Origin: Chryseobacterium fluminis
Lineage (GTDB): Bacteria > Bacteroidota > Bacteroidia > Flavobacteriales > Weeksellaceae
Assembly: GCF_026314945.1 (NCBI RefSeq)
Contig: NZ_CP111121.1
Span: forward strand, 620,001-684,000
Reading direction: 5' to 3'
Length of the DNA: 64,000 nucleotides
This document shows, one piece after another, positions 49,887-58,367 of this stretch; the stretch's first letter is position 1, and each line of letters begins with the position of its first letter. The notes under the pieces were generated by a model that was not told the DNA's origin, did not search any database, and saw only the letters and a list, made by a program, of their open reading frames with translations. A program made the translations under genes and the position numbers.

Positions 49887-51224
49887 ATGAAAATGACATT
49901 TAACGTATCCCGATATCACCGGATTGCGTTGTGCTTATTACTGATAAGTAACTTTCTACACTCACAGATGATAGATTTTCACCAGCTCAGCCTGCAGCAG
50001 GCCGTAGAAGTGGGATTAAAAAACAATAAAAAAATTCAGATCAGTCATCTGAACCATAAAATGTCCGAAACCAAAGAAAAGGATCTTCAGATGGAAAAAC
50101 TTCCGGACATAGAATTCCATACAAGCTATCACCAGGTTTCCAATCTTTTTCAGCATGAAAACGGCGTATTCGGTAAAGCAACAAAATATGATGTGATCAA
50201 CGGCATGTATGATTTTACCCTTTCAGCATCGGTTCCTCTGTATATGGGCGGAAGGATTAAAAATAATGAAAAGAAAGCGGCCATTGATACAGAAATTTCT
50301 TTATTGAAAACCCATTGGGACGAAAGGCAACTGACAATGGAAATCATCACCGCCTTTCTTCAGATCCATCATTTAAAAGAACAGCAAAGCCTGATTAACG
50401 ATAAGATGAGAGAGGATTCCGTTAATATCAAACAAGTGAAATCCCTGAAAGCCAATGGTGTTGTTACCGTAAATGAAGTCCTGAGAACCTCTTTACAGCT
50501 TTCGAATCATAAAATGAGCTGGACCGAACTCGATAATGATATACAGATTGCCGAACATCAGTTAAAGACGCTCCTTTCGCTTCCCGAAAGTCAGGAAATG
50601 CATGTGGATACAGCAGATCTGATCTCGGAAAATGCGGACATCCCTTATATTAATGAATTAACGGAAACTGCTCTTCATAAAAATGAATCTGTTGAAATGG
50701 CAACGAAAAACCTGTCTCTTAAGAAACTGGATCAAAAGATCACAAAAGCGGACTACCTTCCGGAAATTACAGCGGGAGGAGAATATTTTTTAAAATATCC
50801 GAATATGATGTTTTTCCCTCCGGAGCCATATGCTTACCGTTTGGGAATGATCGGGGTAAATCTTACCTATCCTATCGGAAATCTTTATAAAAGTAAATAT
50901 AAAGTGCAAGAGGCTAAGGAAAACATTGACCTCGCTAAACTGCAGATCGGTGAAAATGAAGAAAACATCAGGCATAAAGTCTATGAAGCGTACAAAAAGT
51001 TTGAAGAGACCGATCAGAAAGTGAAAATAGCAGAAGAAGCGATTATCCAGGCGAAGGAAAATTACCGTATCGTCAAAACAAAATATGCGAATAAATTAAG
51101 CTTAATTACAGAATTAATTGATGCTGATAATGCATATCTGGAAGCTCAGTCTAATCTCATTTCCGTAAAAATTAACCGACAACTTAAATATTATCAACTC
51201 CAATACACGATTGGAAACCTTTAA
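49887..51224 (+). CDS. TolC-family outer membrane efflux protein
   Basis: Outer-membrane exit duct of a tripartite efflux pump. From ATG at 49887 the product has 445 residues with a signal peptide-like N-terminus (MKMTFNVSRYHRIALCLLLISNFLHSQ). The frame is open upstream from a GTG at 49818, but that part covers the promoter. The repeated TolC helical halves are visible (HQLSLQQAVEVGLKNNKKIQ, QLTMEIITAFLQIHHLKEQQ and the C-terminal KYANKLSLITELIDADNAYL). It is followed 5 bases later by the adaptor gene, so the two are coupled. Substrates probably drugs or similar small molecules. Confidence 0.92.
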   Translation: MKMTFNVSRYHRIALCLLLISNFLHSQMIDFHQLSLQQAVEVGLKNNKKIQISHLNHKMSETKEKDLQMEKLPDIEFHTSYHQVSNLFQHENGVFGKATKYDVINGMYDFTLSASVPLYMGGRIKNNEKKAAIDTEISLLKTHWDERQLTMEIITAFLQIHHLKEQQSLINDKMREDSVNIKQVKSLKANGVVTVNEVLRTSLQLSNHKMSWTELDNDIQIAEHQLKTLLSLPESQEMHVDTADLISENADIPYINELTETALHKNESVEMATKNLSLKKLDQKITKADYLPEITAGGEYFLKYPNMMFFPPEPYAYRLGMIGVNLTYPIGNLYKSKYKVQEAKENIDLAKLQIGENEENIRHKVYEAYKKFEETDQKVKIAEEAIIQAKENYRIVKTKYANKLSLITELIDADNAYLEAQSNLISVKINRQLKYYQLQYTIGNL

Positions 51225-51229
51225 AAACT

Positions 51230-52275
51230 ATGGCACGAAAGCAACTGACACGAAAGGAAAAAAGGATCAACAAAACCATTACTGTATTCGCCTGGATCCT
51301 CATTATCAGCGGAATGACAGGGATGGTCAGCTTTTATCTTTTTTCGAGAAAAATGTAACGACAAATGATGCACAAATCGAGCAGTACATTACCCCTGTTT
51401 CCAGTAAAGTTTCAGGTTTCATTAAAATAATTAAGTTTAACGAAAACCAGTTTGTTCATAAAGGGGATACCCTGATTGTGATTGATAACCGTGAATTCGT
51501 TAACCAGGTGAAAATGGCTGAAGCCGGTCTTCACGCTAATGCCGACAACATTACCACGATCGAAAGCGGCGTCAGTACAAAGGCAAGCGATACCAAAATC
51601 ATTGATGCAAAAATCGCTTCTGCCAAAATTGATATATGGAAAACCGAACAGGATTTTAAACGATATAAAAACCTGGTTTCAGAAGATGCCGCAACCGAAC
51701 AGCAGTTTGAAAATGTAAAGGCATCGTACGAACAGGCAAAAGCAAACCTTTTAGCTTTAGAACAGCAGAAAAATGCGGTCCGTGCCAGCGTAGATGAGCA
51801 GGAAACAAAAGTAGCTCCTGTAAAAAGCCAGATTCAGCAAAGCTCGGCAAGTTTAAATAATGCTAAACTTTTTCTTTCGTATACCGTAGTCACCGCCCCT
51901 TATGACGGTTGGGTAGGCAAAAAGACGATTCAGGAAGGTCAGCTGATTAAAGAAGGTCAGGCCCTGGTTCAGATGGTCAGCCAAGAAAAATGGATCATCG
52001 CTAATTACAAAGAAACCCAACTGGGACAGATTGACCGGAATAAGGAGGTCATAATAACAGCCGACGCTTATCCCGATATAGAGTTTAAAGGAAGAATCGT
52101 ATCGGTTTCTCCAGCCTCCGGATCGCAGTTCTCATTAATAAAACCAGACAATGCAACGGGAAATTTTGTAAAAATCGAACAGAGATTTCCCGTAAAGATT
52201 ATTCTTGATCACAATCAGAACAACGATAAACTGCTTTCCGGAATGAATGTTCTGGTGAGTGCAAAGAAAATATAA
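51230..52275 (+). pseudogene. EmrA/HlyD-type periplasmic adaptor, frameshifted near the N-terminus
   Basis: Intended adaptor between the MFS pump and the TolC-like duct. The ATG at 51230 gives MARKQLTRKEKRINKTITVF followed by a transmembrane helix (AWILIISGMTGMVSFYLF) and stops at TAA 51356-51358. The rest of the protein (VTTNDAQIEQYITPVSSKVS, the biotinyl-lipoyl part, a coiled-coil hairpin, TVVTAPYDGWVGKKTI, KIILDHNQNND) continues to 52275 in another frame. One extra A in the five-A run at 51349-51353 would restore a 348-residue protein of normal EmrA form. The alternative upstream start in the second frame gives an unnatural N-terminus without a membrane anchor. Either a real lesion or a homopolymer sequencing error. 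Confidence 0.8.
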
Positions 52276-52553
52276 AGTTTGAGCGTGAGAGGGTTTGAGC
52301 GTTTTCTGTAGTAGTTAGATACATGGTCATCGATTTAACTTTCAATCCCTCATTCTCAAATTTAATCAACCAATTAAATTATATTTTTAGCGAAAAGGCA
52401 GAACAGCAATTTTGCCATTTTATCTTTTACTTTTTTACCCATTGCCTTTTGTCTTTTCGCATTTTCATTACTAAAAATCGCCTGGCAATTATTTGCCTGG
52501 AACGGACTCAATGCGATCAGTACGTTTTTTATTTATATTTATGTATACTCCTT
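52276..52553. other. Unusual 278-base gap between the adaptor and the MFS pump genes
   Basis: No gene of good quality is seen. It has GTTTGAGCG direct repeats at the left end (about 52280-52310). An imperfect inverted pair follows in AT-rich DNA (GCGAAAAGGCA near 52390 with TGCCTTTTgtCTTTTCGC near 52445-52462). The frame of the pump is open back to 52323, but that part lacks helix-forming sequence typical of the family. Confidence 0.45.
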
Positions 52554-54116
52554 ATGCAACATAATACTATTTATCACAAATGGGTGCCTCAATGGCTGAA
52601 ACTTCCGCTTCTGATCGTAGCGCTGTTTCCCCACCTGATGCTCTTGTCGATCTTACACTCGAACAGCGCCTTCACCTCTTCTTTTATGGATGTAGACTCA
52701 GATGATATCCAGTATTTAATGATTTTGATGTACGGGACATTTGTAGTTACCCTCTTAGTAATCCAGCGGTTTATGGCCTATTTCAGCGTAAAATATTATA
52801 CACTGTTAATGTCTTCCGTTTCCATTCTCATTCTTTACGGGCTTTCGGTAACCAATGATTATCATATTATTCTGGTTATCCGCTTTCTGGAAGGTATTTT
52901 CGGAGTGATGGAAGGAGCTATTTTTCTACCGCTCATCATTGCGGAGCTCAGGACAAAACACGCCAAAGAAATTGCTTACACCTTCATGTACACCATCATT
53001 CTCACCGGGGGCACATTAACGACTTCCCTGATGAAATCCAGCATTGAAGATTACGATTTTAAACATATGATTTTAATGATGGTCTATTTCCACGTCTTTG
53101 TTTTGATGATTGCCTTTGCCATTTTTAATAAAAACAGATTTTTCCCTAAAAAGCCACTGTATCAGCTTGATATTACAAGCTGGTTTCTGCTCTGGATCTG
53201 CCTTCAGGCCGGCGGATACGCGTTGATTTACGGAAAGAGAATGATGTGGTTCGAATCTGACATCATTGTGGGATGTTTTCTGATATTCCTGATTTTTGGA
53301 GGATTATTTATGCTAAAACAGAGAAATCAACAGCGTCCGTTTTTTCATTTTGAAGTATTCAGCTCTAAAAACCTGATTGCAGGGATTATTCTTTTTTTTA
53401 TTTTCTACATTCTGAGATCATCGATCAATAATGTATACAGTGTGATGACAACCGTCTGGAAATGGCCGTGGGACTACATTGTTGAAATCCAGTACTGGAA
53501 TGTTGCGGGAAGCATTCTGGGTGTTTTCCTTTCTGCAATATGTATCACAAAAGGAGCGTCTTCAAGGTTGGTATTCTTCACGGGATTTCTCATTTTGGCG
53601 ATTGACTGTGCATGGTTTACTTATACTTTTTATCCTGACACAACCCTGAGCACGATTTGTCCGCCTTTATTTCTTCAGGGCGTCGGGCAGGGACTGCTTT
53701 TTACCCCTTTGGTTTTCTTTTTAATTGCAGGAACACCCGAACAATATGTTTCCAATGCTACGGCAGTAGGAACGGCCACCAGATTCTGGACGACAGCGAT
53801 CGGATATGCCTTGATGCAAAACCTGATGTTATTTTTAACGTTAAAACATTCGGACGCATTAAGCTCAACATTGCTGGATACCAATCCTTTATTTTACTCA
53901 AAATGGAATGAGCTGTTCGGAACAAACATGACCAGACTTCCTGTCAATGAATCTCTGTCCATGACCGCCGCAGCTTTCAAGTCGAAAATTAATGCACAGG
54001 CGATACTCCTGTCCAATATGGAAATTTTTACGGGATTATTCTGGCTGGCATTAATAACGGCTTTCGTTATTCTGTTATATCATCCGGTAAAAATTGCGGT
54101 GAGAAATATTATGTAA
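52554..54116 (+). CDS. EmrB-type MFS efflux pump (DHA2-like)
   Basis: The 520-residue product from ATG 52554 has about 14 transmembrane segments as in the DHA2 drug:H+ antiporters (LPLLIVALFPHLMLLSILHS, a RFLEGIFGVMEGAIFLPLI motif C-like stretch, and VGTATRFWTTAIGYALMQNL near the end). An in-frame open extension to 52323 is not family-like. It lies 278 bases beyond the frameshifted adaptor, on the same strand, completing a TolC-EmrA-EmrB set. With the adaptor broken, pumping through the TolC-like duct is doubtful unless another adaptor substitutes. Confidence 0.85.
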   Translation: MQHNTIYHKWVPQWLKLPLLIVALFPHLMLLSILHSNSAFTSSFMDVDSDDIQYLMILMYGTFVVTLLVIQRFMAYFSVKYYTLLMSSVSILILYGLSVTNDYHIILVIRFLEGIFGVMEGAIFLPLIIAELRTKHAKEIAYTFMYTIILTGGTLTTSLMKSSIEDYDFKHMILMMVYFHVFVLMIAFAIFNKNRFFPKKPLYQLDITSWFLLWICLQAGGYALIYGKRMMWFESDIIVGCFLIFLIFGGLFMLKQRNQQRPFFHFEVFSSKNLIAGIILFFIFYILRSSINNVYSVMTTVWKWPWDYIVEIQYWNVAGSILGVFLSAICITKGASSRLVFFTGFLILAIDCAWFTYTFYPDTTLSTICPPLFLQGVGQGLLFTPLVFFLIAGTPEQYVSNATAVGTATRFWTTAIGYALMQNLMLFLTLKHSDALSSTLLDTNPLFYSKWNELFGTNMTRLPVNESLSMTAAAFKSKINAQAILLSNMEIFTGLFWLALITAFVILLYHPVKIAVRNIM

Positions 54117-54221
54117 TTTTAAAAAAACTTGCTGTAGTCTAAACTATGGGAATCAAGAAAGTTTGGGCTACCCTACAGAAGCAGGAAATTAATAAAATAA
54201 AGAAAGCTGCCTTAAATAATA

Positions 54222-54242
54222 AAACCGGGATATTCCCGGTTT
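54222..54242. terminator. Convergent terminator between the MFS pump and thioredoxin-like genes
   Basis: 9-bp perfect stem AAACCGGGA/TCCCGGTTT with loop TAT, with T-rich DNA on the plus side and A-rich DNA on the other. It serves the minus-strand gene ending at 54247 and probably the plus-strand pump gene. A second wobble-containing stem lies at 54134-54171. Confidence 0.82.
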
Positions 54243-54246
54243 ATTT

Positions 54247-54816
54247 TTATGACTTTGGAGTCCATTCGTTGAAGAAATTTTTCACTTTTTCGAAGCTGTA
54301 TCCTTTCCCTTCTTCCAAAACATCACTTCTCTGTATATGAATCATATTTCCGTCTTTATCTAATACAATAAAAACAGGATATCCGAATTTTTCACCCGGA
54401 TTTCCATATTGAGCGAAAACCTTTTCATTTTTGTTATCAGGAGAGTAATTCAGATGATAGTACAGATAATTGGCGTCTACAATTCCTTTCAGTTCAGGAG
54501 TGGTCTGCACATACTGGTTGAATCTGAGGCACCAGATACACCAGTTTCCCCCTGCCTGGATTATAATATTTTTGCCTTCCTCTTTTGCCTGAGCGATCAA
54601 TTTGGTAAGATCGGCTTCTGCATCGGCTTTAGGATCATAAGGTTTCGGTAATTTTGCCTTCTCCTCCACAGATCTCTTCTTGGCCTCTGCATCAGACCCG
54701 GCTTTGGTAATTAAAGCTTTTGAACTTTTGGTCTTATCTGCTGATGTATTGGATACTTTCTGGGAAAAAGCCAGAAAGCTTAAACCCAAAAATGCGATTA
54801 ACGATATTTTTTTCAT
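54247..54816 (-). CDS. Periplasmic thioredoxin-family protein
   Basis: A 189-residue exported protein from MKKISLIAFLGLSFLAFSQ at 54816; the frame stays open to 54984 but that part overlaps the divergent acyltransferase gene. After the signal there is a charged Lys/Ala linker (KKRSVEEKAKLPKPYDPKAD), then a thioredoxin fold with the active-site CxxC in GGNWCIWCLRF (C-I-W-C). FGYPVFIVLDKDGNMIHIQR is the cis-Pro strand. The fold is DsbD-gamma/thioredoxin_7-like, so a disulfide reductase or heme/cytochrome assembly role in the periplasm is likely. Divergent from the lpxL-type operon. Confidence 0.88.
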   Translation of the reverse strand: MKKISLIAFLGLSFLAFSQKVSNTSADKTKSSKALITKAGSDAEAKKRSVEEKAKLPKPYDPKADAEADLTKLIAQAKEEGKNIIIQAGGNWCIWCLRFNQYVQTTPELKGIVDANYLYYHLNYSPDNKNEKVFAQYGNPGEKFGYPVFIVLDKDGNMIHIQRSDVLEEGKGYSFEKVKNFFNEWTPKS

Positions 54817-54879
54817 AATATAAAAATAAAAAAATAATACTAATTCAAAGCAAAAACAGAACCATAATGTTATTATGCG

Positions 54880-54887
54880 TAAATTTG
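54880..54887 (+). promoter_or_regulatory. -7 box of the acyltransferase operon
   Basis: TAAATTTG, 8 bases before the ATG at 54896. It also overlaps an in-frame ATG at 54875, so the start must be the downstream ATG if this box is used. Confidence 0.6.
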
Positions 54888-54895
54888 CGTGTTTT

Positions 54896-55780
54896 ATGAA
54901 TTTTCTGATCAAAATATTATATTTAATCTCCAAGCTGCCACTGAAAATATTGTATATTTTTTCAGATATCATCTTTTTTCTCAACTATTATATCGTAGGT
55001 TACAGAAAAAATGTGATCACACAGAATTTACAGAATTCTTTTCCGGAAAAATCTGAAAAAGAGATCGGCGAAATACGGAAAAAGTTTTATCGCAACTTTT
55101 CGGATTATCTTGTAGAAACGATAAAATCCTTCAGCATCAGTGAAACGGAAGCCAGGGTAAGAATGCAGCACATTAATCAGGACTTATTTCATGAGGCTAA
55201 AGACGAAGGGAAGAATATCATTCTGATGGCAGGACACGTTTTTAACTGGGAATGGATGAATGCACTGGCTACTTTGACGCCCCAGAAAAACTCGCATCCG
55301 GTATATAGAAAAGTCAACAGCAGTTTTTGGGAAGATCAGATGAAGAAAGTCCGTAATAAATTCGGAAACGAAGCTTTAGAAGCCAATGAAGTTATTTTAA
55401 ATATTTTCAGAAATAAAAATGACGGAGAATCTATTTACATGTTTGTTGCAGATCAGACGCCCCATGTTGCCCATGTAAATTATGGCCTGCAATTCTTAAA
55501 TCAGCGTACGCCTGCCTTTATCGGTTACGATAAACTGGCCACCAGAATGGATCTGATTTTTATTTATTGTGAGATGAAGAAGGTGAAAAGAGGTTTTTAC
55601 CAGGTGAATTACCACAGAATCTATCCTGACGGGGAAAAATTCACAGAAAATGAAGTGGTAAAAAAATTTCATAAGCTGCTGGAAAATACTTTACATAAGA
55701 GACCTGACAACTATCTGTGGTCACATAGAAAGTGGAAATATCAGGACTCGATAAAAAAATATGATGCTGAAAAAAAATAG
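54896..55780 (+). CDS. Lysophospholipid acyltransferase family protein (LpxL-like)
   Basis: Adds a secondary acyl chain to lipid A precursors at the inner membrane. The start is MNFLIKILYLISKLPLKILY at 54896 (294 residues), chosen because the -7 box overlaps the upstream in-frame ATG at 54875. Visible family features are the N-terminal membrane anchor, GYRKNVITQNLQNSFPEKSE, the HxxxxD/E-like site in LMAGHVFNWEWMNALATL (His and Glu present), and FVADQTPHVAHVNYGLQFLN. First gene of a four-gene unit with a glycosyltransferase and two nucleic-acid enzymes. Distinct from the LpxM type only by inference. Confidence 0.9.
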   Translation: MNFLIKILYLISKLPLKILYIFSDIIFFLNYYIVGYRKNVITQNLQNSFPEKSEKEIGEIRKKFYRNFSDYLVETIKSFSISETEARVRMQHINQDLFHEAKDEGKNIILMAGHVFNWEWMNALATLTPQKNSHPVYRKVNSSFWEDQMKKVRNKFGNEALEANEVILNIFRNKNDGESIYMFVADQTPHVAHVNYGLQFLNQRTPAFIGYDKLATRMDLIFIYCEMKKVKRGFYQVNYHRIYPDGEKFTENEVVKKFHKLLENTLHKRPDNYLWSHRKWKYQDSIKKYDAEKK

Positions 55781-55786
55781 ATCAAT

Positions 55787-56755
55787 ATGTCGAAAAAAAT
55801 AGCCGTTGCCATATTAAACTGGAATGGTAAAAACTGGCTTGAGAAATTTTTACCCAGTGTTATCCGATATTCTCCGGAAGCTGATATTTATGTTATTGAT
55901 AATTTTTCTACCGACGGTTCAGCAGCGTTTTTACAGAGTCGTTTTCCTGAGGTCAAAATCATCAGGAATGATAAAAATTATGGTTTTGCGGGCGGTTATA
56001 ATGAAGGATTAAAAAAAATAAATAATGAGTTCTACTGTCTGCTGAACTCAGATGTGGAAGTTACGGAAAACTGGATTACGCCGGTTTTGGATCTATTTGA
56101 AGGGAATCCTGCTATTGCAGCGGTTCAGCCTAAAATTCTGTCTTTTAACCGCAAAAATTATTTCGAATTTGCAGGTGCTGCCGGCGGGCTAATGGATAAC
56201 CTAGGCTATCCGTACTGCAGAGGGCGTATTTTCGATGACGTTGAGGAAGATAAGGGACAGTACGATGATGAAACTGAGATTTTCTGGGCTTCGGGATGCA
56301 GTCTGTTCATACGTTCTGACGATTTTTGGGAACAGAATGGTTTTGATGCGAGATTTTTCGCCCACCAGGAAGAAATTGATCTGTGCTGGCGGTTAATCAA
56401 TACCGGGAAAAAGATATTTTATACCGGGAAATCTACTGTATATCATGTAGGCGGCGGAACACTGAATAAACAGAGTGCTCAGAAAACCTATCTGAATATC
56501 CGGAATAATTTTTCAATGATGCTGAAAAATCTACCTTTTCCAAAACTGATCGTACTGATACTGTTCAGATTATGCCTTGACAGTATTGCCGGGATTTATT
56601 TTGGCTTAAAACTGGGCTTTCCGCATTTTTTGGCAGTACTGAGAGCACATTTTAGTTTTTATGCCCAGGCTCCGGGAACATGGAAGCTTCGGCAAAAGCA
56701 TCAGAAGAGCCATTTTTATCAGACCAAATGGCTGGTTTTTAAACATTTTTTATAA
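55787..56755 (+). CDS. Glycosyltransferase family 2 protein
   Basis: A 322-residue inverting GT-A glycosyltransferase. The nucleotide-sugar half begins VAILNWNGKNWLEKFLPSVI and shows ADIYVIDNFSTDGSAAFLQ and the metal-binding LLNSDVEV (DxD-like). WASGCSLFIRSDDFWEQNGF and ARFFAHQEEIDLCWRL give the acceptor-side ED motif region. The C-terminus has hydrophobic helices (LIVLILFRLCLDSIAGIYF) for membrane association. It lies 6 bases after the acyltransferase, a fit for envelope polysaccharide or lipid A-core synthesis. Sugar and acceptor not determinable. Confidence 0.9.
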   Translation: MSKKIAVAILNWNGKNWLEKFLPSVIRYSPEADIYVIDNFSTDGSAAFLQSRFPEVKIIRNDKNYGFAGGYNEGLKKINNEFYCLLNSDVEVTENWITPVLDLFEGNPAIAAVQPKILSFNRKNYFEFAGAAGGLMDNLGYPYCRGRIFDDVEEDKGQYDDETEIFWASGCSLFIRSDDFWEQNGFDARFFAHQEEIDLCWRLINTGKKIFYTGKSTVYHVGGGTLNKQSAQKTYLNIRNNFSMMLKNLPFPKLIVLILFRLCLDSIAGIYFGLKLGFPHFLAVLRAHFSFYAQAPGTWKLRQKHQKSHFYQTKWLVFKHFL

Positions 56756-56760
56756 TACGG

Positions 56761-57276
56761 ATGAATCTGGTTTTTGATACTTATTATTTTGACGGAAACA
56801 GGGCCAATACCATTTGCCTGGCTTTCGAAGACTGGAAATCGGCCCGTCCGGATTTCGAGTTTTCTGAAATTAAAAACGGGGTCGAAGAATATATTCCCGG
56901 ACAGTTTTATAAAAGAGAGCTTCCCTGTATTGTCAGTCTTTTAGAGAAAATAAAAACCCGGATCCAGAAAATATCATGCATTATTATTGATGGTTTTGTC
57001 TACGTAGATGATGAAAAGGGTCCGGGACTGGGAAAACATCTCTATGACTACCTGAATGGTGGAATTCCCGTAATAGGAGTTGCCAAAACAAATTTTGCCA
57101 CGGTAGAACATTATAAATTACCTCTGATAAGAGGAATGAGTGCAAATCCTCTTTATATTTCAAGTGCAGGAATTGAAATGGATATGGCCTCTGATCTGAT
57201 CAGAATGATGCACGGAAGCTATAGAATTCCTACCCTTCTGAAACAAGTTGATCATTTAACCCGACAAATTAATTAA
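56761..57276 (+). CDS. Endonuclease V-like protein
   Basis: Probable deaminated-base repair nuclease acting at hypoxanthine in DNA or RNA. The 171-residue product is shorter than E. coli Nfi (about 220) but keeps the core: N-terminal FDTYYFDGNRANTICLAF with the first catalytic Asp, RELPCIVSLLEKIK with the likely catalytic Glu, and IIIDGFVYVDDEKGPGLGKH with the third acidic residue. GIPVIGVAKTNF is an endoV signature. The C-terminal helix of Nfi is reduced. It overlaps the operon context by 6 bases to the glycosyltransferase stop. Family call good by motif; activity inferred. Confidence 0.82.
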   Translation: MNLVFDTYYFDGNRANTICLAFEDWKSARPDFEFSEIKNGVEEYIPGQFYKRELPCIVSLLEKIKTRIQKISCIIIDGFVYVDDEKGPGLGKHLYDYLNGGIPVIGVAKTNFATVEHYKLPLIRGMSANPLYISSAGIEMDMASDLIRMMHGSYRIPTLLKQVDHLTRQIN

Positions 57277-57277
57277 A

Positions 57278-57832
57278 ATGGATTTTTGCGCATTAGATTT
57301 CGAAACAGCCACTCATGACCGGAGCTCTGCATGTGAGCTGGGCATATGCATTGTGCAGAATTCGCGAATTGTAGAAACTAAAACCTGGCTGATAAAGCCT
57401 CCGAGTTTTCCCTATTTTAATAAATTTAATGTGGCGGTACACGGTATCCAGCCGGAAGATGTAAAAGATGCTCCATCTTTCGATGAGATCTGGTATGAAG
57501 TACAGGAAATGATGTACGGAACTCTTATGATTGCGCATAACGCGAGTTTTGATGCAGGTGTTTTAAAAGGCTGTCTGGACTACTACGGCATGTTTAAACC
57601 AAGTTTAAACTATCTCTGCAGTATTCAGCTGGCAAAAAAATCTTGGAACTATCTTCCTAAATATGGCCTAAAACATCTTGCCGAGTATCACCAGATCCAG
57701 TTTAATCACCACAGAGCAGGAGACGATGCCGAAGCCTGCGCCAAGATTTCTCTTCTGGCTTTTGAAAAATTATTTCTGACGAGTAATGAGGAAGTTTCTG
57801 AATTTATGAAGCTTAAGATAAAAAAACTCTGA
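57278..57832 (+). CDS. DEDDh-type 3'-5' exonuclease (DnaQ-like)
   Basis: A 184-residue exonuclease of the DnaQ/RNase T fold. The catalytic set is visible: FCALDFETATHDRSSACELG gives the first Asp and Glu (DxE), LMIAHNASFDAGVLKG the second Asp, and FNHHRAGDDAEACAKI the His and last Asp of motif III. It is similar to exonuclease domains fused to DNA polymerase III epsilon or standing alone. It starts 2 bases after the endonuclease V stop, so the two are probably translated together and may act in one repair path. Last gene of the 54.9 kb unit. Confidence 0.9.
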   Translation: MDFCALDFETATHDRSSACELGICIVQNSRIVETKTWLIKPPSFPYFNKFNVAVHGIQPEDVKDAPSFDEIWYEVQEMMYGTLMIAHNASFDAGVLKGCLDYYGMFKPSLNYLCSIQLAKKSWNYLPKYGLKHLAEYHQIQFNHHRAGDDAEACAKISLLAFEKLFLTSNEEVSEFMKLKIKKL

Positions 57833-57897
57833 TCTTTATTGGATATAAGGCAACTCTCGTCAGCTTACTTATCTTGAATATTGAAAAAAAGGAGTAA

Positions 57898-58287
57898 TTA
57901 ATTACTCAGAACCTCGGACAGAAGGTTAAACTTCGGTATGTCTATTTCGAAACTTTCCTCGGTTTCCATGTTTTTGACAAGGTATTTTCCACTCATATTC
58001 CCTACTCCTGAACGTAACATAACATTTGAAAAATAACCGAAATTTTCATTTACCTGGATTTCGGGAGTCAGCCCGATCACTCCATCACCGATTATTTCCG
58101 TATATCCGAAACCGACGTCGAAGATCAACCATTTTCTTTTGAGGATTTTTATAGGAAAACTTCCATCATTTTCAATGGTAATATTATATTTGAAAACGTA
58201 ACGGTTTTCAGACGGATAACTGTTTTTACTATCATATTCAGGAACTACTGAAACTTTGATATCTGAGGTCATTTTTGAAAATATCAT
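57898..58287 (-). CDS. apaG: ApaG protein
   Basis: A 129-residue protein of the ApaG/FBXO3-like family (beta sandwich, FnIII type), linked to Co2+/Mg2+ homeostasis in enteric bacteria but of unclear function. The signature is in place: NSYPSENRYVFKYNITIENDG, LKRKWLIFDVGFGYTEIIGD and GYFSNVMLRSGVGNMSGKY. An inner ATG at 58272 is possible, but the longer start is used. Single gene in a convergent position; the gap to the exonuclease stop is small (65 bases). Confidence 0.92.
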   Translation of the reverse strand: MIFSKMTSDIKVSVVPEYDSKNSYPSENRYVFKYNITIENDGSFPIKILKRKWLIFDVGFGYTEIIGDGVIGLTPEIQVNENFGYFSNVMLRSGVGNMSGKYLVKNMETEESFEIDIPKFNLLSEVLSN

Positions 58288-58313
58288 CTTAATATTTTTA
58301 AAATAAATACAAA

Positions 58314-58338
58314 AATCTCGCCTTTTTAAGGCGAGATT
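58314..58338 (-). terminator. Terminator of the OGDH (sucAB) operon
   Basis: 11-bp perfect stem AATCTCGCCTT/AAGGCGAGATT with loop TTT and TTTTT on the minus strand. It lies 29 bases past the sucB stop. Confidence 0.9.
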
Positions 58339-58367
58339 AGAAATTTATATTATAATTTACTTAAAAT

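Noticed and set aside
54146..54340. Small plus-strand ORF after the MFS pump
   Set aside because: Runs through the convergent terminator and over the thioredoxin-like gene; no coding features.
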